A stretch of 64,000 nt of DNA from Isochrysis galbana (taxonomy: Eukaryota > Haptophyta > Isochrysidales > Isochrysidaceae), in assembly GCA_018136815.1 (NCBI GenBank), contig CM030937.1, positions 5,040,632 to 5,104,631 of the forward strand, given 5' to 3'. The translations under genes were made by a program, and so were the position numbers. The notes under the pieces are model-generated. The model made no database searches. It saw only the letters and a program-made list of their open reading frames with translations, and was not told the origin of the DNA. Positions within the stretch are counted from its first letter, which is position 1; each line of letters begins with the position of its first letter. Below are positions 10,612 through 20,760 of the stretch, piece after piece.

Positions 10612-11838
10612 GTGTCAGCACGAGAGGGCGATCGCCTCTTCAAGGACTCTTGGTGGCGCAATCGGATGCAGACTAGCGGTGTGAGCCCCGCACAATCGAG
10701 GCTGCGGTCAGAGCGGCTATCGAGGGCGGAGCTATCCACTGCCCATCTTTGCCGGAAGAATGAGTGGAGCAATGCGGAGGTCGGTGAGTTGCTGGTTCCG
10801 GGAAACACGTCTGCAGCCACGGCCTCCTTGTATCTGGCGCCGCAGGGCCTCTTCTCTCACTTTCCGTACGGCAGCTTCTTCCCTGCGATGCGGCACTGCC
10901 ATGGGGAGGCGTGGAATTGGGACAAGCTTTCCTCTCTGGAGCGGCGCATGTGTGCGCCAGAGTTCCGTGTGCCGTGTTTGCTTGTGCACATGGCGGGGCT
11001 TCGCACGGAACAATGGGGCCGTCGTTCGCTACTCCGAGCGTTGTCGACGTGGATGCCCGAAGCAGACGCTGTCGCACCACATGCCTGGGTCTCTGCGCGT
11101 GCGTACGAAGCCTCCACTGCTCCTGCCACCCCTGATGGTCAAAGGCAGGCATGGGGGGGCAAAGCGGTGGGAAGACTACTGCTTACTCGCGGCGTCCAAA
11201 CGTCCTTTGCCTCGATGATCGAATACGATCGCTTCGCCGCACGGCTCCTTCTACTGGGTCTACTCACGCGGCGACGGGTGGTGATGCCGCCGATGCCGTG
11301 CGAGCTAACCTGGGTGCAGCGCGCCCTCGAGCCCCGGCATCTGAGGGCGATGGATGTCGGCTGCGGTGATCAACGTCAATGCGTGTGGCTGCCGTATCCA
11401 CACCACGTCGACCCATGGTGCTCTGGCATCGACGTTCTGAATGACATTGACTTTCGAGATCTCATTGCACGGGGGCACGTTGCGGACCATGGCCCGGATG
11501 TACACACGCTGCGAGCTTCAGATGTGCGTCTATCGCGCAATGCGACCGGCGGGCCCTTGCTCACCCTGGGCGACCTATCACCGCTGCCGTACCAGCCGCA
11601 AGTCCTAGTGATAGACGCATCCGCCGTTAACGCCCTTAGAGCTGCAGGCGCTCCAGCGACTGATCCCTTTGATTGGATACCACTTGGTGGGTTCAGGACC
11701 ACGACGTGGTCAGCCAAGCTGCCTCTCCGTGTCGAGGGCTTGCTGCGTGCACCCCCACCGTTGGGGATGCACGCTAGCGACAGCCAGATGCACATCGTAC
11801 GGGACTGTCTGAAAAGCCTCGTGACGAGCCGGGGATGA
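10612..11838 (+). CDS. glycosyltransferase-like protein (5' end uncertain)
   Basis: A long open frame after the gap; coding may begin earlier, including inside the gap. Weak similarity by eye to algal and plant nucleotide-diphospho-sugar transferases (GT77-like): an early block with FPYGSFFPAMRHC, then PCLLVHMAGL and a basic region, followed by a Cys-containing tail (LLLLGLLTRRRVVMPPMPCE, CVWLPYPHHVDPWC) like the region after the transferase domain in those proteins. The expected acidic DxD motif is not visible, so the N-terminal half of the domain may be missing. If right, it would act in the secretory pathway on cell-surface glycans. The alternative is an unrelated lineage-specific protein. 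Confidence 0.4.
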   Translation: MSAREGDRLFKDSWWRNRMQTSGVSPAQSRLRSERLSRAELSTAHLCRKNEWSNAEVGELLVPGNTSAATASLYLAPQGLFSHFPYGSFFPAMRHCHGEAWNWDKLSSLERRMCAPEFRVPCLLVHMAGLRTEQWGRRSLLRALSTWMPEADAVAPHAWVSARAYEASTAPATPDGQRQAWGGKAVGRLLLTRGVQTSFASMIEYDRFAARLLLLGLLTRRRVVMPPMPCELTWVQRALEPRHLRAMDVGCGDQRQCVWLPYPHHVDPWCSGIDVLNDIDFRDLIARGHVADHGPDVHTLRASDVRLSRNATGGPLLTLGDLSPLPYQPQVLVIDASAVNALRAAGAPATDPFDWIPLGGFRTTTWSAKLPLRVEGLLRAPPPLGMHASDSQMHIVRDCLKSLVTSRG

Positions 11839-12102
11839 GGATTGAAGAAGCTCGGAGCTAAGACATGGTTTAGCATGCCTTAAGCCTATCTGCTATTCAT
11901 AGTTTCTATGCGGTTTGGTTTGTGTCGTACCCCTAGGGCCTACAGTACGGCTACCACCATCGCGTAGGGGTACGTAGGTAGTAGTAGTAGGTGCATTGGA
12001 AGTCATCATTTTGGCTTTGATTTGAAACTCGAATTTGAATTTGAAGGTCGAAGGTCGCAAAATGAACTTAAATCTGCTATAGGTTGTGCTAACAACTATC
12101 GT
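11839..12102. other. intergenic, ending in LINE 5' hairpin
   Basis: AT-richer DNA after the glycosyltransferase-like stop with no gene seen. The right end (about 12092-12118) is a hairpin (CTATCG, loop, CGATAG) that continues, after the inserted element at 12119-12980, into GGAGCGC at 12998, as in the LINE 5' ends at 14128 and 55916. Confidence 0.5.
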
Positions 12103-12118
12103 TGAAGCGATAGGGCCA

Positions 12119-12980
12119 CAACTACTTTTATAAGTAGGAGGCCAATGGGGGCCTCGCGCCCCCCTCTCTCCATCGCAGACACCCCCTGGGTGGGCCTGCA
12201 CAACCAACCTCAGCCCCTGCCTGCTGGCAGGGGCTGAGCTGACATCAATCTGGCCCAGACCTTCGCCGAGCGCGCGCCGCGCGCCGCACGCACTCGCCTG
12301 CACTGGCCCTCGCTCGTACTGACCCCCCCCCTCACCACTGAGCCACAGACCACCGAGGCCGCCAGGAGGGCACCCAGGGCCAGCGAGGCGAGCGAGGGAG
12401 AGGCAGGAGAGGCCAGGGGCACTGCCCCAGCCTCCACTGCCCCCTGAGCTGCCCTGGCTGGCCCTCTGGGGGGCCCCGAGGGGCCCCCCAGAAGGGGGCC
12501 ATGGCGCGCGCCATGCAGCACACGCCCGTAGGAGAACGAAGAGAACGACGGGAAAAGAACGACAAAAAAACCACACGATCTGGCCCGAGAATAGGTAAGA
12601 TATCCGCCCATTTACGGTATATCAACGGGAACACACCCTGCGCGGCAGTCAAACACCGCGAAAGTGCGGCAGCGGACGAAGAAAGGCCGAAGGGCGGGGG
12701 CCGAGACCCCCTGGGGACAATATAAGATAGTTCAGAAGGCGTTTTACGTTTGTCTGCCACAGGAACACCCAACAACAGGTCTGCCCCAGCCCGCCCCTTG
12801 CGCTTGGCCCGTCGTAGTGCACGCGGGCCCCCCCCCCGATACCAAAGACAAAGGAATGAAGGGGGTAGTGTAAAGGGAGTGAGTGTTCTGGGGTATAGGC
12901 GATGGCGTGAGTCGGTACCGTGAGTGCGTGGTCTTTATAGCTAGCGGTAGTAGCCTGAATCTTCAGATGTTTTTTTTTTT
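12119..12980 (+). mobile_element. 862-bp non-autonomous LINE derivative with 16-bp TSD
   Basis: TGAAGCGATAGGGCCA occurs at 12103-12118 and at 12981-12996, bracketing the element exactly. It starts with the hairpin CTACTTTTATAAGTAG (12122-12137) and a GGGGGCCTCGCGCCCCC palindrome, contains AATAGGTAAG (near 12588), and ends with the family's 3' untranslated region (about 12803 on) and CTTCAGATG plus a T-run. It inserted at the ATG of an older LINE ORF1: removing it restores the hairpin-GGGCC-ATGGAGCGC start seen in other copies. No intact protein is encoded. Confidence 0.85.
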
Positions 12981-12996
12981 TGAAGCGATAGGGCCA

Positions 12997-13110
12997 TGGA
13001 GCGCACGCCGCTCCCCTCCTCTCCTGCCGTCCCCCACGCCGCGCCGGACGCACACTTTCGTACTGTGACTCCCCGCGAGGCCCACGGACCAAATTTTGGG
13101 AGGGGCAGAT
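12997..13110 (+). mobile_element. LINE 5' fragment (ORF1 start)
   Basis: Continues the 5' hairpin interrupted by the element at 12119-12980. Reads ATGGAGCGC followed by proline-rich sequence. The part near 13068-13098 (GGCCCACGGACCAAATT) recurs near 22720. The protein is not intact. Confidence 0.6.
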
Positions 13111-13284
13111 ATATGTACAATATTCAAGCTACATATTACATATTATTTGGGCAGGACAGCCGAAAAAGAGGATAGATATGAACGATCTACATCCTTTATT
13201 CACAATGGGGCCTAGTGGCCGGTTTATAGGTTACCTCACGGCGTTCAGTGAGGATCAAAGAAAGTGACGTGCTCGGGTGTCACC

Positions 13285-13625
13285 ACTTGAGGCCATGTCG
13301 AAGGATGTGGGGTGGTTGCCCCTCCGTGTCCCAACACCTGAGGGGGAATCAGGGTCACACAAGGGGGTGGTTCCTTGCTTGCACCGGCGATACCTGAACG
13401 CTCGACTTAACCTAAAAACGCTAGGAGCACGCAAGGAGGTAAGCCAAGTGAGGGGTAAGCAGGCGACAAGGGAGTCGACAAAGGAGGCGAGGGCAAAGAG
13501 TGCGAATGGGCGAATGTAGGATCCAGCGACGGTGACTAGTGGCTAGCCTACAAGGAGGGGACATAGAAACGCAGACAACTTCTAGTAGTAAAACAAAAAG
13601 GTCGATCGCTGGCCCCTCCTGCCTC
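13285..13625 (+). repeat. dispersed repeat S, copy 1
   Basis: About 340 bp shared with 57065-57405 (+) and, inverted and more diverged, 22862-23235. Landmarks are ACACCTGAGGGGGAATCAGG, GCACGCAAGGAGGTAAGCCA and, at the end, AAAACAAAAAGGTCGATCGC. It codes for nothing recognisable; class unknown. Confidence 0.75.
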
Positions 13626-13789
13626 TCCCTCGCTCGCCTCGCCGGCCCGGGGTGCCTTCCCGGCGGCTCTACAGGTCTGCGGCTCAGGAATGGGGGGGGT
13701 CAGTACGATGGGGGGCCATCTTAGGCGAATGCGTGAGGCGCACGGCGCGCTCCCCCTGAGAACCTGGACTGTTCTGTTGAGTGCTCAGC

Positions 13790-14102
13790 CCTTGCCAGAA
13801 CGCAAGGGCTGAGGTTGGCTGTGCAGGCCCACCCAAGGGGTGTCTGCATGGAGAGAAGGGGGCGCGAGGCCCTCATTTGCCTCCTTCTTATAAACGTAGT
13901 TGAGAATGATAACGATAAATGCCGAACGACGGAAGAGAAGCCTAACGAGTGTCGATTCGCGAATGCGACGACGACTACACCCCCCGAAACCGAGAAGACA
14001 AAGGAAAAGGCGATGTCGGAGGGGAGGGTGGGGAGCGCGAGGGGGGAAGGCGATGTCAGATCCAGCCCGCAGTAGGGTAGCTCCTAGTAGAGTCAGCGAT
14101 CT
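13790..14102 (+). mobile_element. older LINE-family 3' region (left part of split copy)
   Basis: Contains CCCCCCGAAACCGAGAAGAC, GGCGATGTC and the G-rich 3' untranslated region of the LINE family. It is cut at 14102 by the LINE at 14103-18001 and resumes at 18020 with TTCAAGAAGTTTTTTAA, the family's 3' terminus. Its left part (13799-13897) is an inverted 5' end of another family copy, ending in the hairpin near 13880-13897. Confidence 0.75.
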
Positions 14103-14127
14103 CAAAACTATTGTTATAGTTTTAGCG

Positions 14128-15780
14128 ATGGAGCGCGCGCCGACCGCTCCCCTCTCCCAGCCCCCCGCCGCCACGACGCCCCAACGGGGCCGCCCCAAAC
14201 CGCCGGAGCCAAAGCGCTCGCAGGCCTCTACCCCACCAGACACCGACGTCGACATGGCTCCGCCACCCTCGCCTCCTCACCAGCCCCAGAAGCAGGGAAC
14301 AGGCCGTGCCCTGTTCCCTGCAGAGCAACAGAGCCAGCAACTGGCTCAGCCGCCCAGCTCCACCGTCTCGCCACCCAATCAAGGACTCCCCATGGTGGGT
14401 GGCAGCATTGCTGCCACCCCCATGGTGGTAACTCCTACCAGCAGTGCACCCCTCGGGGGCGGGCACTTGACACAACAATCAATCCTTGGAGCCTTTGCTC
14501 CCACCAACCAACTAACAACCCATGCGCCCAAGTCGTATGCAGAAGCCACGCATGGGAGCAAACTGAAGGAGCCAGCCCAACAAGCTCTGAAGCAGCCAGC
14601 CCAACAACAACCGCAACAGCTGTCGCGCAAGCGGGCCGACCCACAGTCGGATCCCAAAGGGACTCCCACCAACACCACCCAACTCGCTCCCCCTCCAATG
14701 GATGAAGAAGAGGAACCCGAAGACACACCCTTTTTCATTCAGCTAGCGCAACTAGCTGAAGACAAAAAGGACATTAAAAGTGAGGATGTAGCCACGTTCA
14801 TGAAGTTTCTTCTCTCTAGGCTAGAGGGCCTAGATGCCACGCCAGATGGGATGGACAAGGGCCGAAAGGGCCCATGGATTTTCTACGTCGATGACGATGC
14901 TCACGACCAATTCAAGGCCGCTTATGGCGACAAACTTCAAACGGTACTCTCGGGAGTCCCGCATGAGTTTGGAGTCACCTATGGCACGATAGCCGACTCA
15001 GCTCCCCGCAAATCTAGCGCTATCAGGTCCTCTCTCAAAGAGGTCGCCACCTACATCGTGTTTCGCATTTTCGACCCGATTAAGGCATACAAAACTAAAA
15101 CTCGGCATCTGGCTAGTGCATTGGAGCGTGAAGGCTTCCATGTCCTTAGGGGCAATCAACAGCGAGTCAAGACCACGCTCGAAGGGATCACTAAGGTAGA
15201 AGCCGGTAAACGTCCAATTTGGCACTTCTACGTATACACAGACACCACCGCCCTGGGCCATCGCTTTCCCCGAACCTTCCACGTGACCCTCGATGACGGG
15301 GAAAACTTCAACTTGGACTACGCGGTCCGCTCATCGGTGGAATGCGTAACACCGGACGGCGACATTGCCATACACGGCGCCCCGGGCGGGTGCAAAGGAT
15401 ACGATAAGCCCTGGGCTATCTCATATCTACGCAAAAATCAAGTCAGCTTTCGCCAATGCACGTGCGAACAAGACAAGGCGAAAGCGGAGCAGCGCAAACG
15501 CCAACGCGAAGTAAGCAACGCCATGGACTACAGGGCCCTAATGGGTCTTGGAGCGGCGGCACCGTGCCGTCGATTCATGGCAGGCGAATGCAAAAATAAT
15601 CGCATGAAGGGGCGACAAATCGTCCAATGCTCTTCCAGCCATGACATCCCCGGATGTTGGGTAAAGGACCCCGCCACGGGTAAACAAAATTGTATGGTCA
15701 AGTGCAATCTGAAACCTAATAAGGCCTATCCAGGGTACTGCGTGAACGGAGTAAGTTGCCTGTACCGTCATGGTGAATAA
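14128..15780 (+). CDS. LINE ORF1 protein (nucleic-acid binding)
   Basis: 550 codons, start set by the ATGGAGCGCGC context shared with other family copies. The first ~200 residues are Pro/Gln/Ser-rich. A folded middle region follows, and the C-terminus carries Cys/His clusters: CRRFMAGEC, then a CW-C pair, and finally CVNGVSCLYRH before the stop. Zinc-knuckle-like clusters are usual in LINE ORF1 proteins, which coat the element RNA. The frame is intact. It overlaps ORF2 by 11 bp. Confidence 0.8.
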   Translation: MERAPTAPLSQPPAATTPQRGRPKPPEPKRSQASTPPDTDVDMAPPPSPPHQPQKQGTGRALFPAEQQSQQLAQPPSSTVSPPNQGLPMVGGSIAATPMVVTPTSSAPLGGGHLTQQSILGAFAPTNQLTTHAPKSYAEATHGSKLKEPAQQALKQPAQQQPQQLSRKRADPQSDPKGTPTNTTQLAPPPMDEEEEPEDTPFFIQLAQLAEDKKDIKSEDVATFMKFLLSRLEGLDATPDGMDKGRKGPWIFYVDDDAHDQFKAAYGDKLQTVLSGVPHEFGVTYGTIADSAPRKSSAIRSSLKEVATYIVFRIFDPIKAYKTKTRHLASALEREGFHVLRGNQQRVKTTLEGITKVEAGKRPIWHFYVYTDTTALGHRFPRTFHVTLDDGENFNLDYAVRSSVECVTPDGDIAIHGAPGGCKGYDKPWAISYLRKNQVSFRQCTCEQDKAKAEQRKRQREVSNAMDYRALMGLGAAAPCRRFMAGECKNNRMKGRQIVQCSSSHDIPGCWVKDPATGKQNCMVKCNLKPNKAYPGYCVNGVSCLYRHGE

Positions 15781-17882
15781 TAGTGATCTTAAGATTGCGA
15801 CATACAATTTGAATGGAGCAAAACATAAATTAGCGTCGACTTTAGCGCAAGCGAGACTAGGAGGGATCCACGTTCTTTACGCGCAAGAATTGCATCACTA
15901 TAACGACGGTTGGCACCTAAGGGTGCGCAATTTGGCCCGGTCCCTGGGTTGGGACTGGTTTCAATCTCCCGCGTCTAGGGGCGACCCCGGTTGCGGAGTG
16001 GCGGTAGCTATAAGAAAGGACAGGAGCGATGTGGTAGTAGAATCTTGGTCGACAGACAGTAATCCCGGGGAGGCTGATAGTAGTTAAAGCTAGAATCGGA
16101 CATGAAACGGTAGCTTTCTCATCCATATATCTTAACGCACAACCAAATAAACGAAAAGACGAGATTAAACTACTGCACGCGACGTCAGAAATACCTCCCC
16201 ACACTATCTTAGCGGGCGACTTTAATTGCGTAGAGAACGTTAATAGAGATACCAGGTCTAGCGCGGGGGCGGCCCCTTACGCGAATTCGGGAGGCAGAGC
16301 CCTTGTGAGGGCGCTCGCCACGCACGGCCTCACGGACATTCAATTGTTAGTCAATCCGAGCCTTAAAGGCCAATACACGAGATGCGGGCACCAGACCTAC
16401 ACTAGGATAGACCGCGTATACGCGGCGGAATACTACTCCACGTGGAGATGGTATAAAGCATACATAGACCTCAAACTATTCACGGGCATGGCGGCATCGA
16501 ATCACCACCCGGTGGTTGCGACGTTCGCAATAGCCCCGCCTAGACGGGCGACGGAGATAGAAGCCAAGATACCGCTGGAGGTGTTGGAAGACCCGGATAT
16601 GCGAGAGATGATTAACCTCCTCTGGAGACGACTATATACGGCCCCCCCGGGAGAAGACGCTAGGGGCAAACTTTTGATGTGGACGGAATCTAAAAGGAAA
16701 GTATCCTCGATCCTCCTCGCGAAAGCGGTGGAGCTCCGCAGACGACGAACGTACGCCCAAAGGGAAGTTGACGCGGTAGCGGATGCTAGGAAAGCCCAGA
16801 TGGCGGCAATCCCCAACGTAGCCCGGCTGGACTCCATAGCTGAACTTAACCGTAAAGTAGTAGATAAAAGGCGTACGTTCTCACCGGCCCCGCCTCTAGC
16901 GGAAAAGATCATAAGGGCGGAAGAGCTTGTCACGAAGCAATTTTTTAGAAGATTCACGCCTAGACATGCTAATGGAGACATCCCAGCGATGTATGCAGGG
17001 GTGAGATGGGAGGACCCACAACCAACCCTAGAGGATGATAATATAGCTACCGAGGAATCCGCCATCTTAGCTTCATTGCGGAAGTATTACGTGTGGCTCT
17101 TTAGCGAGAAAGCATCACATGGCGCAGAACCCCTCCTCCACGCGCTGAAGCAGCATCAGATACCTACGAGCCATAGGTCCTTTTTGGATAAGCCCATCGG
17201 CTATTCCGAGATCATTAGGGCGATACGCCAAATGGCAAAAGGTAAATCCACGGGGCCGGATGGCATCCCGATGGAATTCTACCAAAGCTTCGAAAAACTC
17301 GTAGCCCCGCAACTGATGGACATGTTTCAAGAGGCATACCGGACGGGGGCACTCCCGGAGGACACGTGCTCGGGAGACATTACGCTACTCTATAAGAACG
17401 GGGACGCCAGGGACCCGAGGAACTATAGACCTATCACGTTGCTCCAAACGGACTACAAAATTCTCGCAAAGGTCTTAGCTAACAGGCTCAAGAGGACGAT
17501 CCATACCATTATTTCCAAGGAGCAAGTAGGCTTTGTACCCAGGCGCATGATAGGCGAAGCCACCCATCTTCTGAAGCTAGTACAAGCGTATCTTGACGAC
17601 ACGGACGAGGAGGGCCTAGCATTGGCCATAGATTGGGAAAAAGCTTTCGATAGAGTCAGTTGGGAGTATTATCATAAAGCGATACAAGCATTGGGCTTCG
17701 GCCCCGGCTACTCTAGATGGCTAACACTATTAACGAACACGGATTCACTTCCGACCCGGTGGATCAAGGCCAATGGAAGGCGTAGCAACCCCTTCACGAT
17801 ACATTGTGGTATGCCTCAAGGGTGCCCGCTATCTCCTCTCGCCTTTCTCTTAGTGGCCGAGCGGAACCAGCTTCTCCGCTAA
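15770..17882 (+). pseudogene. LINE ORF2: endonuclease + reverse transcriptase, frameshifted and truncated
   Basis: Begins at an ATG inside the ORF1 stop region. The APE-type endonuclease is recognisable: LKIATYNLNGAKHK, YAQELHH, then ILAGDFNCV and SNHHPVV. One extra G in the CCCGGGG run near 16064-16070 shifts the frame and creates a stop at 16085-16087; coding resumes in the next frame from about 16071. The reverse transcriptase has GKSTGPDGIPMEFYQ, NYRPITLL, ALAIDWEKAFDRVSW and GMPQGCPLSPLAFLL, but ends at 17882 before the catalytic YADD motif. The stretch after ~17865 is not RT-like and marks the deletion junction. Non-functional as it stands. Confidence 0.88.
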
Positions 17883-18019
17883 AGAGGGAACTGGGGAAGG
17901 GGAAGGGGGTTGTTAGGGGTTAAGGGTGGGCGGTAGGGAGGTCCACAAGCACACTGCCTCATGTCGCACACGTAGCGGAGAATTTTAAGAAGATTTTTTT
18001 TTAGTAGAGTCAGCGATCT

Positions 18020-18045
18020 TTTCAAGAAGTTTTTTAATAGAGATA
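18020..18045 (+). mobile_element. older LINE 3' terminus (right part of split copy)
   Basis: TTCAAGAAGTTTTTTAA directly follows the right TSD of the nested LINE and continues the 3' end interrupted at 14102. Confidence 0.72.
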
Positions 18046-18239
18046 GAGAGGCAGCGCTACGGTGCAGCGGTGGCGCTGCATGCATGCACGTGCGTGACAA
18101 ACGTCAGTGCGCACGCGGCTCCTCTCGCTAGATCAAGTACCCAGCAGGTACTGACCTAGACGTTACCGAACGTCGGGTGCACAATCGATCCGCGCACCGC
18201 ACACGCATAGCGCTATAGATAGCGCGCTTGCCACATGGA

Positions 18240-18754
18240 TAGGGGTAGGCATCTTTATCCATTGAAAATGCCCCATTTATTCATGAGAAATATCCAAGAA
18301 ATATCCATCCGCCCCCCCCAAATATCCAAGCAAATATCCAATGTCCGCGTCACGCGCCGCTGCCGTTGCGCTTATTGCGGTTATACCGCAACATCACCGA
18401 CGCTTCCTAAGGTACCAGCCCGATCAGCACCAACCAAACATTTCAACAATGAAAACACAAGTTCTGAAGAAGCTGGGTTTGGGGCTCAGACAAGGAGCCA
18501 CCCTTGCAGCTAAGGCCCAAGTTAATAACTTGGTGTGGTTAGATGCCCACCACCCAAGCACCTGCTTGGTGAATTCCAGCTCACATGTGCATGGTCAATG
18601 TTAGTGCCCCCCGCCCCCTCCCAAAAGGCTAAAATTATCTCCCCCCCACCCCCCCACCCCCCCAAATATCCAGGAAGTATCCGAGATATATCCATTTGGG
18701 ACCCCCCCCCAGAGATATCCAAGACAAATATCCGGATAAAGATGCCTACCCCTA
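18240..18754. mobile_element. hAT-type MITE, 515 bp
   Basis: Terminal inverted repeats TAGGGGTAGGCATC... (18240-18260) and its complement (18734-18754) match over 21 bp. Both sides carry the 8-bp duplication CACATGGA (18232-18239 and 18755-18762). Eight-bp TSDs with a TAGGG terminus are the hAT signature. The interior is non-coding, C-rich, and has many ATATCC motifs near both ends, which could be subterminal transposase-binding sites. Confidence 0.85.
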
Positions 18755-18915
18755 CACATGGACCAGGATTGATGCATGTGCAAGCAACGAGCAAGGGGTT
18801 ACTGGGCGCCACCAGATCCATTTCTCGGGGAGGACGGCATCGCGCGCGTCACAACGATGCGCGCACGACACCGCTGCCCAACTCAGCCGCGTGCACGCAC
18901 TTTCCGCGACAACCC

Positions 18916-19470
18916 TCAGTAGGCATACCGCTCTCCGCTCTCCTCACGCCAGAGCGAGATACCAGAGATCTCATTCCCACTCTCCCAGGTCCACGACACC
19001 GTGCTGTCAATGTTCACAGAGGAAGTGTGACCACGAGCTACCTTATTTCCACATACTCGCTGCCGTCCAAACCAACATCGGCCATGACTCTCCCTAGATC
19101 GATCGCCGAGCTCCCACACCTATCAGATTCCGCAAACAACGCCATCTTTCTGAGGAAGCCATGGCTATCGACCCCCAGCGAGGCGAGCGACATTCCGGCA
19201 CTCAGGACACGCATGGTGCAAGGTCGCTTTTCAACCACGTTGATGACAGTCAGGGCGGCCCAGAGCTCATTCACGCTCCTACGCGATGGGAGCAGCCAAC
19301 TAGGTGACAGACAGCTCGGGCGAACGCTACGAGCTGACGCAGAGAGGCTTACCCTTGTGCGACGCGTAGATAGGCCTCTTGGGTAGCGTCCTTGAAGTGC
19401 ATCAGCGTCACTCTTTCAGCGGCACCGGTGTCTCCAAACATGGAGAGCCTCGAGCGGTGGAGTGCGATCA
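18916..19470 (-). CDS. small three-exon gene, unrecognised
   Basis: Three exons on the minus strand join in frame with GT-AG introns: one ending at 19353, then 19278-19042, then 19003-18916 (stop TGA). Both junctions are phase 2. The spliced product reads as ordinary helical protein: GDTGAAERVTLMHFKDATQE, then NELWAALTVINVVEK and GMSLASLGVDSHGFLRK, ending in GERYAY. The start is probably a Met near 19470 or 19440; a further upstream exon is possible. No domain recognised. Consistent splice phases and non-repetitive composition make it more credible than the overlapping frames. Confidence 0.5.
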
Positions 19471-19479
19471 TGAAACGTG

Positions 19480-20691
<1,212 letters not shown>

Positions 20692-20760
20692 GCCCTCAGC
20701 TCGCGGGGCGGGTCAAGGCACAGGCGCTGTAGTTCATACGCGTCCTCTCTTGTCTCTTGA

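Larger units (their letters stand above)
14103..18001 (+). mobile_element. LINE retrotransposon, internally deleted, 18-bp TSD
   Basis: TAGTAGAGTCAGCGATCT is present at 14085-14102 and 18002-18019. Between lie a very short 5' leader with an ATAGTT-type hairpin, ORF1, an overlapping ORF2 (endonuclease plus reverse transcriptase), and a G-rich 3' untranslated region ending in a T-run. The reverse transcriptase breaks off near 17865, before its YADD box, and the 3' untranslated region follows almost at once. The copy therefore lost the rest of ORF2 by internal deletion rather than by 5' truncation. Both ends fit a single target-primed insertion. Confidence 0.88.

Noticed and set aside
10197..10676. 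159-codon frame running through the N gap
   Set aside because: Half of it is unknown sequence; the rest overlaps the glycosyltransferase-like region without independent support.
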